Below are positions 41,526 through 50,245 of a stretch of DNA of 64,000 nt, one piece after another. The first letter of the stretch is position 1. The number at the start of each line of letters is the position of its first letter. This DNA comes from DASPFV01 sp035620975 (GTDB lineage: Bacteria; Acidobacteriota; Vicinamibacteria; Vicinamibacterales; 2-12-FULL-66-21): contig DASPFV010000340.1 in assembly GCA_035620975.1 (NCBI GenBank), forward strand, positions 8,983-72,982, in the 5' to 3' direction. The position numbers and the translations under genes were made by a program. Under the pieces are notes generated by a model. It ran no database searches and had not been told where the DNA came from. It was given only the letters and a program-made list of their open reading frames with translations.

Positions 41526-43181
41526 ATGTACTTCCGACGTCATTGTACCGTCGCGGTCCTGGCGCTCTCAATCGGCTCGACTTCCGCCGCCGGGCAGCCG
41601 GCCACGCCTGCCGTCGGCCCCACGCCGGGCGAGGCCACCTTCGCCATCTACGTGCGCGGGACCGACGTCGGCCGCGAACAGGTCAAGGTCACGCGCACGG
41701 CGTCGAACTGGATCATCACCTCGACCGGCCGATCGGGCGACCTCGTCCTCAGCCGGTTCGAGCTGAAGTACAGCCCGGACTGGCAGCCGACCGAGCTCCG
41801 GATCGAAGCCGTCCAGGGCGCGCGCACACTGACGCTGGCGACCTCGTTCGGCGTGACGACCGCGATCAACGAGATCACCCAGAACGGGAAAACCACCGCG
41901 AAGACGGACGAGATCTCGGCGCGGACGGTCGTGCTGCCCAACGTCTCCATTGCCGCGTACGAAGCGCTGGCGGCCCGACTGGCCGGCTTGAAACCCGGCG
42001 ACGAGCTTCCGATCTACGTGGTGCCGCAATCCGAGGTACGGCTCACCATCCAGGGCATCGAAGAAGAGTCGCTGCAGACACCTGACGGCCTCGTTCCCAC
42101 GCGCCGGTACGAGATTACGGTCCACAACCCGACCGGCCCGCTCGGCGGCACCATCACCACGGATGCGCAGTCGCGGCTGGCGCGGGTGGAGCTGCCGGCC
42201 GCGGGCCTCACGGCCGTGCGCAGCGATCTCGCGGGCGTTGCCGTCAGGTCCGTCAAGGCCAGGAACCCGACCGACTCGGACGTCACGATCCCCGGCAACG
42301 GGTTCACGCTGGCGGGCACGCTCACGATGCCCCCGGTGGCCGGCCGGATGAAGCATCCCGCCGTCGTGCTGGTCGCCGGCTCCGGCGCAGTGGACCGGGA
42401 CGAGACTGTCGCCGGTATCCCGATCTTCAGCCAGCTCGCCGGCGCCCTCGCCGAGCGCGGCTTCGTGGTCGTCCGCTACGACAAGCGCGGCGTCGGCCAG
42501 AGCGGCGGCCGGACGGAATCGGCAACGCTCCAGGACTACGCCGAGGATCTCGTGTCCGTCGTGAAATGGCTCGAGCGGCGCGACGACATCGATGGGCGCC
42601 GCATCGCCGCAGTGGGGCACAGCGAAGGCGGCGCGGTGACGATGCTCGCCGCGGCGCGGGAGAAGAAGATCGGGGCGGTCGTGCTCGTCGCCGCGCCGGG
42701 CACGACGGGCGCCGACCTGATCCTCGAGCAGCAGCAGCATCAGCTCGGCGTCCTGAAAATCGCACCGGAGGAACGTCAGGAGAAGGAAGCGCTCCAGCGC
42801 CGGATCCAGAGTGCCGTGGTGACCGGCGAGGGGTGGGACGACCTGCCTCCGGAGCTGCGGCGGCAGGCGGACACGCCCTGGTTCCGCAGCCTGCTCCAGT
42901 TCGATCCGGCGCGGGCCATGACCCGCTTCCGTCAGCCGGTGCTGATTCTCCAGGGAGATCTCGACGTGCAGGTCAAGCCGCACCACGCGGACAAGCTCGC
43001 GGAGCTCGCCAGGGCGCGGAAGAACGGCGGTGATGTGGAGCTCGTGCACCTGCCCGGGACCAATCATCTTCTGGTCCCGGCGAAGACCGGCGAGGTCCAG
43101 GAGTATGGGTCGCTCGGCGAAGCCAGCGTGAGCCCGCTCGTGGCCTCGTCGATTGCCGACTGGCTGAACGGCCTCGACTGA
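41526..43181 (+). CDS. Exported alpha/beta hydrolase with N-terminal beta domain
   Basis: A 551-residue serine hydrolase with a signal peptide (VAVLALSIGSTSAAG). An N-terminal beta-rich domain (about residues 25-250) of the kind found in acyl-peptide or esterase proteins is followed by the alpha/beta hydrolase: VVLVAGSGAVDRDE, RYDKRGVGQSGG, nucleophile in GHSEGG, Asp in LQGDLDVQV and His in GTNHLLV. It is likely a periplasmic esterase or peptidase. ATG 41526 (one codon after another ATG) is favoured by the box 6 nt upstream. Confidence 0.88.
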   Translation: MYFRRHCTVAVLALSIGSTSAAGQPATPAVGPTPGEATFAIYVRGTDVGREQVKVTRTASNWIITSTGRSGDLVLSRFELKYSPDWQPTELRIEAVQGARTLTLATSFGVTTAINEITQNGKTTAKTDEISARTVVLPNVSIAAYEALAARLAGLKPGDELPIYVVPQSEVRLTIQGIEEESLQTPDGLVPTRRYEITVHNPTGPLGGTITTDAQSRLARVELPAAGLTAVRSDLAGVAVRSVKARNPTDSDVTIPGNGFTLAGTLTMPPVAGRMKHPAVVLVAGSGAVDRDETVAGIPIFSQLAGALAERGFVVVRYDKRGVGQSGGRTESATLQDYAEDLVSVVKWLERRDDIDGRRIAAVGHSEGGAVTMLAAAREKKIGAVVLVAAPGTTGADLILEQQQHQLGVLKIAPEERQEKEALQRRIQSAVVTGEGWDDLPPELRRQADTPWFRSLLQFDPARAMTRFRQPVLILQGDLDVQVKPHHADKLAELARARKNGGDVELVHLPGTNHLLVPAKTGEVQEYGSLGEASVSPLVASSIADWLNGLD

Positions 43182-43197
43182 TTTAGACTGGCAGCGC

Positions 43198-44334
43198 ATG
43201 AGAGTCGGTATTCCAGGGGAGACATGGCCGGGCGAGACGCGCGTCGCGGTGATCCCGGCAGGCGCGGCAACGTTGAAGAAAGCCGGGCTCGAGGTCGCCG
43301 TCGAGGGCGGCGCTGGCGTTGCCGCGGGTTTCCCCGACGCGCAGTATGAAAAGCAGGGGGCGCTGATCCTCTCCCGCGGCGAGCTCCTGCGCACGGCGGA
43401 CATCCTGCTGCAGGTGCGAGCCATGCCGGCCGCGGACGGCCTGCGTCGAGGCCAGACCGTGATCGGATTTGCCGATCCCCTCGGCGCCCCGCGGAGCATC
43501 ACCGAGATCGCGCCGACCGGGATCACGCTGCTCTCGATGGAGCTGATGCCGCGGATCACACGGGCCCAGAGCATGGACGCGCTGTCCTCGATGGCCACCA
43601 TCGCGGGCTACAAGGCCGTGCTGCTGGCGGCCAACGAGCTGCCGCGCATGTTCCCGATGCTGATGACGGCGGCCGGCACCCTCTCGCCGGCGCACGTGTT
43701 CATCGTCGGCGCCGGAGTCGCCGGGCTGCAGGCGATCGCGTCGGCCCGCCGGATGGGGGCGAAGGTCGAGGCCTACGACGTGAGGCCGGCCGTCAAGGAG
43801 CAGGTCCAGAGCCTCGGAGCCCGCTTCGTGGAGCTGCCCCTCGAGTCAGCCGACGCCGAGGACAAGGGCGGCTACGCGCGCGCGCAGGACGAGTCCTTCT
43901 ATCGCCGGCAGCGCGAGATGATGCTGAAGGTGGTCGCCGCGAGCGATGTGGTGATCACGACGGCCCTCATACCGGGAAAGCGCGCCCCCATTCTGATCAC
44001 CGCGGAGATGGTCGAGGCCATGCAGCCCGGCTCCGTCGTCGTGGACCTCGCGGCCGAGCGCGGAGGCAACTGCGAGTTGACGAGGGCGGATGAACACGTG
44101 ACGCATCGCGGCGTGACCATCATCGGACCGTCGAACCCGGCGGCGCTCGTGCCCTATCACGCGAGCCAGATGTATTCCAAGAACATCATCACGTTCCTGC
44201 AGCACCTGCTCGGCAAGGAGGGCGCCAGGCAGACCGCGCTGAAGCTCGATCTCGAGGACGAGATCACGCGGGACACGCTGCTGACCCACGAAGGATCGGT
44301 GGTGCACCCGCGTCTCCGCGAACTGGCCGCCTGA
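43198..44334 (+). CDS. pntA: NAD(P) transhydrogenase alpha subunit part 1 (orphan)
   Basis: A 378-residue protein of the AlaDH/PntA family. The signature LMPRITRAQSMDALSSMAT and the Rossmann motif HVFIVGAGVAGLQAIASARR, followed by YARAQDESFYRRQREMM and VDLAAERGGNCELT, are of transhydrogenase alpha type, not alanine dehydrogenase. It would form the NAD-binding half of the proton-pumping transhydrogenase, which normally needs pntAB (membrane part) and pntB. Neither lies next to it: an FHA protein and an MBL enzyme follow. A TAGACT box lies 8 nt before the ATG. Confidence 0.88.
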   Translation: MRVGIPGETWPGETRVAVIPAGAATLKKAGLEVAVEGGAGVAAGFPDAQYEKQGALILSRGELLRTADILLQVRAMPAADGLRRGQTVIGFADPLGAPRSITEIAPTGITLLSMELMPRITRAQSMDALSSMATIAGYKAVLLAANELPRMFPMLMTAAGTLSPAHVFIVGAGVAGLQAIASARRMGAKVEAYDVRPAVKEQVQSLGARFVELPLESADAEDKGGYARAQDESFYRRQREMMLKVVAASDVVITTALIPGKRAPILITAEMVEAMQPGSVVVDLAAERGGNCELTRADEHVTHRGVTIIGPSNPAALVPYHASQMYSKNIITFLQHLLGKEGARQTALKLDLEDEITRDTLLTHEGSVVHPRLRELAA

Positions 44335-44342
44335 TATTGTCG

Positions 44343-44729
44343 ATGTGGGTCATCCGGACTGAAGGGACGCCGCCGGCGCCGCTGGCCTTTCGCATCCTCC
44401 CCGGGAGCGTGAAGACCCTCGGCCGGGCCGTCGGCGCCGACTTCGTCGTGGACGCAACGCTCGTTTCCCGCGTCCACTGCCGGATCACCGCCGGCGCCGC
44501 AGAACTGGAGGTCGAGGACCTCGACAGCACCAACGGCACGTTCGTCAACGGCGCGCGCGTGAGCCGCGGCATCCTGCGCAGCGGCGATCACCTGACGGTC
44601 GGCGACGTACGCTTCGCCGTCGAGCATCGGTCAGGGGCGGCAGAACAGGAGCCCTCCGCCAGGAACGAAACCCCCGAACCCGATCCGGATCCCGAATCCC
44701 CGATCCGCGATCCTCAACCCGCCAGGTAG
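44343..44729 (+). CDS. FHA-domain protein
   Basis: A 128-residue protein with one forkhead-associated domain that binds phosphothreonine peptides. The core VKTLGRAVGADFVVD, VSRVHCRIT and LDSTNGTFVNG matches the canonical GR, SRxH and NGTxxNG signature. The C-terminal 30 residues are Pro/Glu/Asp-rich and are encoded by an imperfect repeat (CCCGAACCCGATCCGGATCC-type units), apparently captured repeat DNA. ATG 44343 starts the domain directly. It begins 8 bp behind the PntA gene, and its end overlaps the convergent MBL gene by 16 bp. Confidence 0.88.
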   Translation: MWVIRTEGTPPAPLAFRILPGSVKTLGRAVGADFVVDATLVSRVHCRITAGAAELEVEDLDSTNGTFVNGARVSRGILRSGDHLTVGDVRFAVEHRSGAAEQEPSARNETPEPDPDPESPIRDPQPAR

Positions 44730-45355
44730 GGATTCGTCCGTCGCTCGCGTCCGACCGTCGTGGGGGCGAAATGTCCTGGATACACGGGCGTGTCGTCCGG
44801 GTACGAGAAGAGCACCTCACGAATGGAACGCAGGAGCGTCGCCTCGTCGCCTCCGGGCAGGTCGGTGCGCCCGATCGAGCCCGCGAAGAGCGTGTCTCCC
44901 ACGAAGAGCACCCGGGCGGAGTCGCCCTCGCGTCCGATCGCCAGGCACACCCCGCCGGGACAGTGGCCGGGCGTGTGGCGGACGTCGACGACGTACCGTC
45001 CGAACCGCCACGGACCTTCGCCGTCGTAGTAGAAGTCCACCGGCGGCTGCGGCGAGACCTGGAATCCGAACGCAAGCCCCTGCTGGACGATGCCGCGGTA
45101 GAGGAACTCGTCGTCGCGGTGGAGTCCAACGGGGGCGCCCAGGGCGGCCTTCGCACGGCCTACCCCGGTGATGTGATCCAGGTGGGCGTGGGTCAGGAGG
45201 ATGTAGCGGGTTGTGAGCCCGAGATCGGTCACCGCGTCCAGGAGCAGCTCGACCTCGTCGCCGGGGTCGATCACCACGCCCTCGCGGGTCTCCTCGCAGC
45301 CGACCACGAAGCCATTCTTCCGGAACGGTTCTACCGCGCGTGATTCCAGCAGCAT
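44714..45355 (-). CDS. MBL-fold hydrolase, glyoxalase II-like
   Basis: A 213-residue metallo-beta-lactamase-fold hydrolase. The zinc motif LTHAHLDHITG, the His in TPGHCPGGVC, the bridging Asp in LFVGDTLFAGSIGRTDLPGGD, and the last His in VYPGHFAP place it in the glyoxalase II-like group that lacks the C-terminal glutathione-binding domain. Likely thioester hydrolysis, substrate unknown. The start at 45355 fits the family N terminus (no strong ribosome site seen). Confidence 0.92.
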   Translation of the reverse strand: MLLESRAVEPFRKNGFVVGCEETREGVVIDPGDEVELLLDAVTDLGLTTRYILLTHAHLDHITGVGRAKAALGAPVGLHRDDEFLYRGIVQQGLAFGFQVSPQPPVDFYYDGEGPWRFGRYVVDVRHTPGHCPGGVCLAIGREGDSARVLFVGDTLFAGSIGRTDLPGGDEATLLRSIREVLFSYPDDTPVYPGHFAPTTVGRERRTNPYLAG

Positions 45356-45468
45356 GATTTCCTCGGCCGGATGGGACGAAGCCCAGCCGGGTCGTCCCGC
45401 AGGGGCACTCGTCCGGCTAGGTTGACTCTCCGCGGCGGGCGCCCGGGCCTTGTCGAACTGCTCCCCTG

Positions 45469-45483
45469 TAATATCATGGCGCG
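45469..45483 (+). promoter_or_regulatory. TAATAT box before receiver-like gene
   Basis: TAATAT (45469-45474) lies 9 nt before ATG 45484, with no ribosome site in between. Confidence 0.4.
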
Positions 45484-45843
45484 ATGATCCTGGCGGCGGT
45501 CGACGATCTGCTCTTCAGCTCCAAAATCCGGGCCACGGCGAAGCAGGCGGGCGTGGACGTCACGTTCGCGCGTTCCCGATCGGAAATCCTCGAGCAGGCG
45601 CGGACGCTCAGGCCGTCGCTGATACTGTTCGATCTCGACAGCGCGAAAACGGAGCCGATCGCCACGCTCGACGCGCTCAGGTCGGATCCCGCGCTGGCCG
45701 CGCTGCCGACGCTCGGCTTCGTGTCGCACGTGCACGCCGCGCGTATCGAGGCGGCGCGGCAGGCCGGGATCGGCGACGTCATGGCCCGCTCCGCGTTCGC
45801 GACGCGGCTCCCGGAAATCCTGCTCTCGGCCGGCGTGCGATAG
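45484..45843 (+). CDS. Receiver-like (CheY-fold) protein, degenerate
   Basis: A 119-residue protein with the alternating pattern of a response-regulator receiver. VDDLLFSSKIR gives the N-terminal acidic pair and LILFDLDSAKTE aligns with the phospho-Asp strand. LGFVSHVHAARI offers a Ser, but the conserved Lys of the last strand (normally KP) is replaced (VMARSAFATRL). It may be a pseudoreceiver or a non-phosphorylated CheY-fold protein. No output domain and no kinase are next to it; an ADOP permease gene follows 8 bp later. Confidence 0.72.
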   Translation: MILAAVDDLLFSSKIRATAKQAGVDVTFARSRSEILEQARTLRPSLILFDLDSAKTEPIATLDALRSDPALAALPTLGFVSHVHAARIEAARQAGIGDVMARSAFATRLPEILLSAGVR

Positions 45844-45851
45844 CAGCTTCG

Positions 45852-48275
45852 ATGGTGCCGATGCTGTTACGCGATCTCCTCTGGGCGGCCCGCCACGCCC
45901 GCCGACGGCCGCTTTTCGGGGCGGCTGTCGTCGCAACGCTGACGCTCGGGATCGCTGCGACGACGATTGCCTGGGGGCTGGCGACGGCGGTGCTCTGGCG
46001 CCCGCTCCCTTTCGGGCAGGCCGATCGGCTGGTCTTCGTCTGGGAGGCGAGCCCGCAGGACGGGGACCGGGAGCCGTTCAGGGTCACCAGCGGCCGGTTC
46101 GCCGAATGGCGCGATCGCGCCCGTTCGTTCGAATCTCTCTCGATGTTCGGCGCGGCCGGATTTTCGATGGACACCGCGGGCGGCGTGTTCCCCCTCCGCG
46201 GCGTGCGGACCTCCGCCAATTTCTTCGACACGCTCGGGGTCCGGCCGGCGCTCGGCCGGACCTTCAGCCCGTCGGACGAAGTGCCCGGACAGCATCAGGT
46301 CCTGATCGCCTCGCACGCCTTCTGGCAGCGCCATCTGGGAGGACGGCCTGACGCGATTGGAGCGACGATCCGGCTGAACGGGACGCCCTACACCGTCATA
46401 GGCGTCATGCCCCCGATCGTCTTCCCGGGCTGGCCCGTGAACCCCGCGACGGTGACGATCGATGCCGACTCGCGCGAGCTCTGGGTTCCGATCGCCCGGA
46501 CGCCCCAGCTCGACAGCAGCACACGAGCGCACGTGTTCGGGGCCATCGCACGCCTCGCGCCGGGTGTCACGCGCGAGCAGGCGAGCGACGAGCTGATGCG
46601 ACTGGGCAGACCTGACGCCGCCGAACCGCACGGCGGGATCACGCTGCCGCTCCGCGAGCAGTTCGTGCGGGACGCGCGCGTTCCGCTGCTCGCGCTGGTG
46701 GGTGCCGCCCTCGCGCTGCTGATCGTCGCGTGCGCCAACCTCGCCGCGCTCCAGGTTTCCGCCTTCGAGGCCCGGCGCGGCGAACTGGCCATTCGCGCGG
46801 CCATTGGCGCCAGTGCGGGCCGCCTTGCCAGCCAGCTGTCGGCCGAGTCGCTCCTGCTCGCAGGCGTCGCGGGTGGCGCGGCGCTGCTCGTCGCCCGATA
46901 CGGCCTGACGATCCTGCCGGAGGCGCTTCCGCCGGATCTGCCGTTGCTCACGCCTGCCGCGGTCGACTGGCGCGTGGCCGCGTCTGCCGCCGTTGCGACG
47001 CTCGGCTCGGGGCTCCTGGTGGCCGCCTGGCCGATTGGGCGGCTGCTTGCCGCCGGCCCGGCTCCGCGGGGAGTTGCCGATGAGCCCCGACGCGGCGTGT
47101 TCCGCGTCCTCATCGCCGGGCAGGTGGCGGTGACCATCGCGCTCGGCACTGCGGCCGCCCTTCTGCTGCAGTCGCTCTGGGTCGTGCGGCAACGGGATCC
47201 GGGGTTCGTGCTGGATGGGGTGGTCACCGCGCAGGTGGGGCTGCCCGCAGCCATCAACACGCCCGAAGCCGCCGTCGCCGCGGAGGCCCTGCTCGTTCAG
47301 ACCGCGGCCGGCCGCGCGGGTATCCGGCGCGCCGCGGCGGCCTACGATCATCCGCTCGAAGCCAACTGGACTGACAGCTTCGGCGTCGGGGGCACGAGCG
47401 ATGGCGCCGAAGCCGAAGTCCGCGGTCAGGCTCAGCTTCGAATCGTGAGCCCGAGCTATTTCGACGCGCTGGGTGTGGAGCTGCTGGAAGGCCGGCTCTT
47501 CACCGACTCGCAGGGACACGGCCGCCCGGGTGTCGCGGTAGTCAACGAGGCCTTCGCCGTGGCGCACGGCCCGTCGATCCTCGGACGCCAACTGCAGAGT
47601 GCGTCCGCCCGGCTGACGTGGGGGGACGGCGTGCCATCGCATTTCGAGGTGATCGGAGTCGTGGAGAACGAGAGATTCCGCGGGCTCGAGCAGCCCGCCG
47701 AACCCGCCGTGTATCTCAGCACGCGACAGTTCCCGCAGACGAGCTTCGTCCTGCTCCTGCGGACGACCGCGGAAGCGGCGACGATGCGCGAGGTGCGCTC
47801 CCTCGTGCGCAGCGTCGAACCATCGGCTGTCGTGGACACGCCGATTACCCTCATGAACATCCTGTCGCAGCAGCTCGCGACGCGCCGGATTGCGGCGGAC
47901 GTGGTCGCGAGCGTCGCCAGCGCGGCGCTGTTCCTCGTCGCGCTGGGCGTGTACGGCGTGCTCGCGATGGTGGTCGCCAGCCGGACGCGCGAGATTGGCA
48001 TCCGACTGGCGCTCGGGGCCACTCCGGCCGATGCAGCGAGGCGCGTGATCGGCGAGAGCCTCCTGAACGTCACGCTCGGCATCGTGGCAGGCCTCGGGCT
48101 GGCCCTGCTCGCAGGGCGGGCGCTCGAGAGCGTCCTCGTCGGGGTCAGCGGCCGCGATCCCGCGACGCTCGCCGTGGTCAGCGCGACCCTGCTCGCCGCC
48201 GCCCTCGCGTCAGCCATCGTGCCGGCCGCCCGGGCGGCCCGGGTCGATCCGGCCGCCACGCTTCGGGGTGAATGA
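45852..48275 (+). CDS. ADOP (acidobacterial duplicated orphan permease), MacB/FtsX-type
   Basis: An 807-residue permease with the duplicated MacB-FtsX layout: membrane helix (AVVATLTLGIAATTIAW), MacB periplasmic core (FRVTSGRFAEWRDRA, SHAFWQRHLGG, GVMPPIVFPGW), FtsX helices (VPLLALVGAALALLIVACANLAAL), then a second periplasmic part and a final FtsX bundle (LFLVALGVYGVLAMVVASRTREIGIRL is split here as YGVLAMVVASRTREIG; ends ARVDPAATLRGE). Such permeases are expanded in Acidobacteria and typically lack a neighbouring ATPase, as here. The substrate is unknown. The 3' end overlaps the dehydratase gene by 4 bp. Confidence 0.93.
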   Translation: MVPMLLRDLLWAARHARRRPLFGAAVVATLTLGIAATTIAWGLATAVLWRPLPFGQADRLVFVWEASPQDGDREPFRVTSGRFAEWRDRARSFESLSMFGAAGFSMDTAGGVFPLRGVRTSANFFDTLGVRPALGRTFSPSDEVPGQHQVLIASHAFWQRHLGGRPDAIGATIRLNGTPYTVIGVMPPIVFPGWPVNPATVTIDADSRELWVPIARTPQLDSSTRAHVFGAIARLAPGVTREQASDELMRLGRPDAAEPHGGITLPLREQFVRDARVPLLALVGAALALLIVACANLAALQVSAFEARRGELAIRAAIGASAGRLASQLSAESLLLAGVAGGAALLVARYGLTILPEALPPDLPLLTPAAVDWRVAASAAVATLGSGLLVAAWPIGRLLAAGPAPRGVADEPRRGVFRVLIAGQVAVTIALGTAAALLLQSLWVVRQRDPGFVLDGVVTAQVGLPAAINTPEAAVAAEALLVQTAAGRAGIRRAAAAYDHPLEANWTDSFGVGGTSDGAEAEVRGQAQLRIVSPSYFDALGVELLEGRLFTDSQGHGRPGVAVVNEAFAVAHGPSILGRQLQSASARLTWGDGVPSHFEVIGVVENERFRGLEQPAEPAVYLSTRQFPQTSFVLLLRTTAEAATMREVRSLVRSVEPSAVVDTPITLMNILSQQLATRRIAADVVASVASAALFLVALGVYGVLAMVVASRTREIGIRLALGATPADAARRVIGESLLNVTLGIVAGLGLALLAGRALESVLVGVSGRDPATLAVVSATLLAAALASAIVPAARAARVDPAATLRGE

Positions 48276-49240
48276 GCACGACGCGCACCGACGATCTTCC
48301 CGATCCCGCTGAGGTCGTCGCGGCAGCCGAGCGGGTGCGCGGGCGTGTCCTGCGCACGCCCCTGCGGCGCTCTCCCTGGCTTTCGTCGGTGGCGGGAGGC
48401 GACGTCTTCCTGAAGCTGGAAACGCTCCAGCCGACGTTCTCGTACAAGGTGCGCGGCGCTGTCAACGCGATCAGGAAGCTGCTCGAGCAGAATGGGGCCC
48501 GCTCCGGGCGGATCGTGACCGCATCGGCGGGCAATCACGGTCGGGCCCTCGCCTACGCCGCCGGCGTGGCTGACTTGAGCCTCACGGTGTACGTGCCTGA
48601 GACGGCTCCCCGGACCAAGCTCGAAGCGATCAGGTCCGCCGGTGCGGACGTCCGCCCCTGCGCCGACTACGACGAGGCCGAGCGACGGGCGCGCGACGAC
48701 GCGGCTTCGAGCGGCGCGACCTTCATCTCCGCCTACACGCATCCGGACGTCATTGCCGGCGCCGGCACCATCGGGCTGGAGATTCTCGAGGATCGTCCGG
48801 ACACGGAGTGCGTGATCGTGCCGGTCGGAGGAGGCGGGCTGATCAGCGGGGTCGCGATCGTCTGCGAGAGTCGGATCCCGGTCTACGGCGTCGAAGCGGC
48901 GGCCTCCTGTCCTTTCTCCCGCGGGCTCGCCGCTGGAGGCATCGTGCGGATCGACGTGGCGCCCACGCTGGCCGACGGGCTCGCGGGGAACCTCGATCCA
49001 TCCACGATCACCTTCGACGTCGTCCGGCGCCTGGTCGCGGGCCTGGCCCTCGTCAGCGAAGACGACCTGAAGGCGGCCATCGCCGGCCTGGTGCAGCACG
49101 AGCGGCTGGTGGTCGAGGCTGCCGGCGCCGCAGCGGCAGCCGCCATTCTGTCACGCCGGCTTCAGCCGGCAGGCCGGGTGATCGCAGTCGTCATCTCAGG
49201 CGGGAACATCGATCCGGCCGTGCTGAAGGCGCTGCTGTGA
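48272..49240 (+). CDS. Threonine/serine dehydratase-like PLP enzyme
   Basis: A 322-residue fold-type II PLP enzyme. The Schiff-base Lys is in FSYKVRGAVNA, the Asn loop in VTASAGNHGRAL, and the phosphate-binding Gly-rich loop in VPVGGGGLISGVA. Length and motifs fit catabolic threonine dehydratase (no ACT domain) or serine/threonine racemase-type enzymes. It makes 2-oxobutyrate from threonine or a related product. It is coupled by ATGA overlap to the ADOP gene. A GCCGGCTTCAGCCGGC hairpin lies in the coding region near the end (RRLQPAGR). Confidence 0.9.
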   Translation: MSTTRTDDLPDPAEVVAAAERVRGRVLRTPLRRSPWLSSVAGGDVFLKLETLQPTFSYKVRGAVNAIRKLLEQNGARSGRIVTASAGNHGRALAYAAGVADLSLTVYVPETAPRTKLEAIRSAGADVRPCADYDEAERRARDDAASSGATFISAYTHPDVIAGAGTIGLEILEDRPDTECVIVPVGGGGLISGVAIVCESRIPVYGVEAAASCPFSRGLAAGGIVRIDVAPTLADGLAGNLDPSTITFDVVRRLVAGLALVSEDDLKAAIAGLVQHERLVVEAAGAAAAAAILSRRLQPAGRVIAVVISGGNIDPAVLKALL

Positions 49241-49247
49241 GGTCGTC

Positions 49248-50222
49248 TCAGCCGCGCTGCAGGTACCACCAGACCAGGGCAATCGCGAGAAGGCCCCCGA
49301 CGACGGCAATCCAGACGATCGAGTTCGTTCGCTCCTCCTCGATGGGAATGAGCTCGGTCCGTGCTGCGTCACCTGCACTCACGTCGAGAGCGGTGGCAAC
49401 CCGCCGCAGGTCCGCGGCGAGCAGCGCGGCCGTCTGGTACCGGCCTTCGAGATCCTTGGCAAGAGATTTCGAGAGGATGGCGTCGATTTCGACCGGCAGC
49501 GACGGGTTCACCGTCGATGGCCGCGCCGGCGTGTGGCGCACGACGTTCATGACGGTGGCGGCTGTCGTCGGCGCAGCAAACGGCTGGCGGCCCGTGAACA
49601 TCTCGTAGAGCACGGCGCCGAACGAGAAGATGTCGGTGCGCGAGTCCGCGGCAGCGCCGAGCGCCTGTTCCGGGGAGAGATAGCCTGCGATGTGCGCATC
49701 GTCTCCGGCCAGGACCTCTGACGAGCCCGCTGCCCGGGCGCGCGCGGCACCGCCGGCCGTCCACCGCGCCATGCCGAAATTGAGGATCTTGGCGCTGCCC
49801 TTGGGCGTGACCACGATCGTCTCCGGCCGCACGTCGCCGTGGACGAGCCCGTGCGCGTGCCCCTCCGACAGGCCGTCCGCGATATGCGCGGCGAGATCGA
49901 GCGCGCGGCGGGGGTTCACGGGCATGCCGCCCATCTCCTGCCGCAGCGACGGACCGGCTGCGAACTCATACGCGAGATAGCAGCGGTCGTCCTGCTCGAC
50001 GACGTCGAACAGGGTGGCGATATTCGGATGGTTCAGGCCCGCGGCAATCCGGGCGTCGTCGAGGAACCGCGCCCGGAGGGAAGGATCCGCCACGAGCTCC
50101 GGAGGGGCCATCATCAGGGCCACGGTCCGGCCGACTTTCGTGTCGCGGGCGCGGTATACCTCGCCCAGCGCGCCGCCGCCCAGCCGCTCCAGGATGTTGA
50201 AGTGCGCGACCGACGCCGTCAT
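49248..50222 (-). CDS. Serine/threonine kinase-fold membrane protein, predicted pseudokinase
   Basis: A 324-residue protein with a Hanks-type kinase fold and one C-terminal membrane helix (SIVWIAVVGGLLAIALVWW). The Gly-rich loop LGGGALGEVYRA is present. The normally invariant Lys of VAxK is Met (TVALMMAPP), the alpha-C Glu position is Asp (LDDARIAAGLNH), the catalytic loop reads HGDVRPETI (Asp kept), and DFG is NFG (ILNFGMAR). These losses predict weak or no catalysis, with a role in binding or scaffolding. It starts 8 nt behind a TATAAT box. Confidence 0.9.
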   Translation of the reverse strand: MTASVAHFNILERLGGGALGEVYRARDTKVGRTVALMMAPPELVADPSLRARFLDDARIAAGLNHPNIATLFDVVEQDDRCYLAYEFAAGPSLRQEMGGMPVNPRRALDLAAHIADGLSEGHAHGLVHGDVRPETIVVTPKGSAKILNFGMARWTAGGAARARAAGSSEVLAGDDAHIAGYLSPEQALGAAADSRTDIFSFGAVLYEMFTGRQPFAAPTTAATVMNVVRHTPARPSTVNPSLPVEIDAILSKSLAKDLEGRYQTAALLAADLRRVATALDVSAGDAARTELIPIEEERTNSIVWIAVVGGLLAIALVWWYLQRG

Positions 50223-50236
50223 CCGGCGTGATTATA
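50223..50236 (-). promoter_or_regulatory. TATAAT box before kinase-fold gene
   Basis: On the minus strand a perfect TATAAT (50236-50231) is followed by 8 nt and ATG 50222. Only about 9 bp separate it from the end of the SDR gene. Confidence 0.6.
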
Positions 50237-50245
50237 GGCGCATTC

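Noticed and set aside
44335..44342. TATTGT as a -10 box for the FHA gene
   Set aside because: It ends only 2 nt before the ATG at 44343, too close for transcription to start upstream of or on the start codon.
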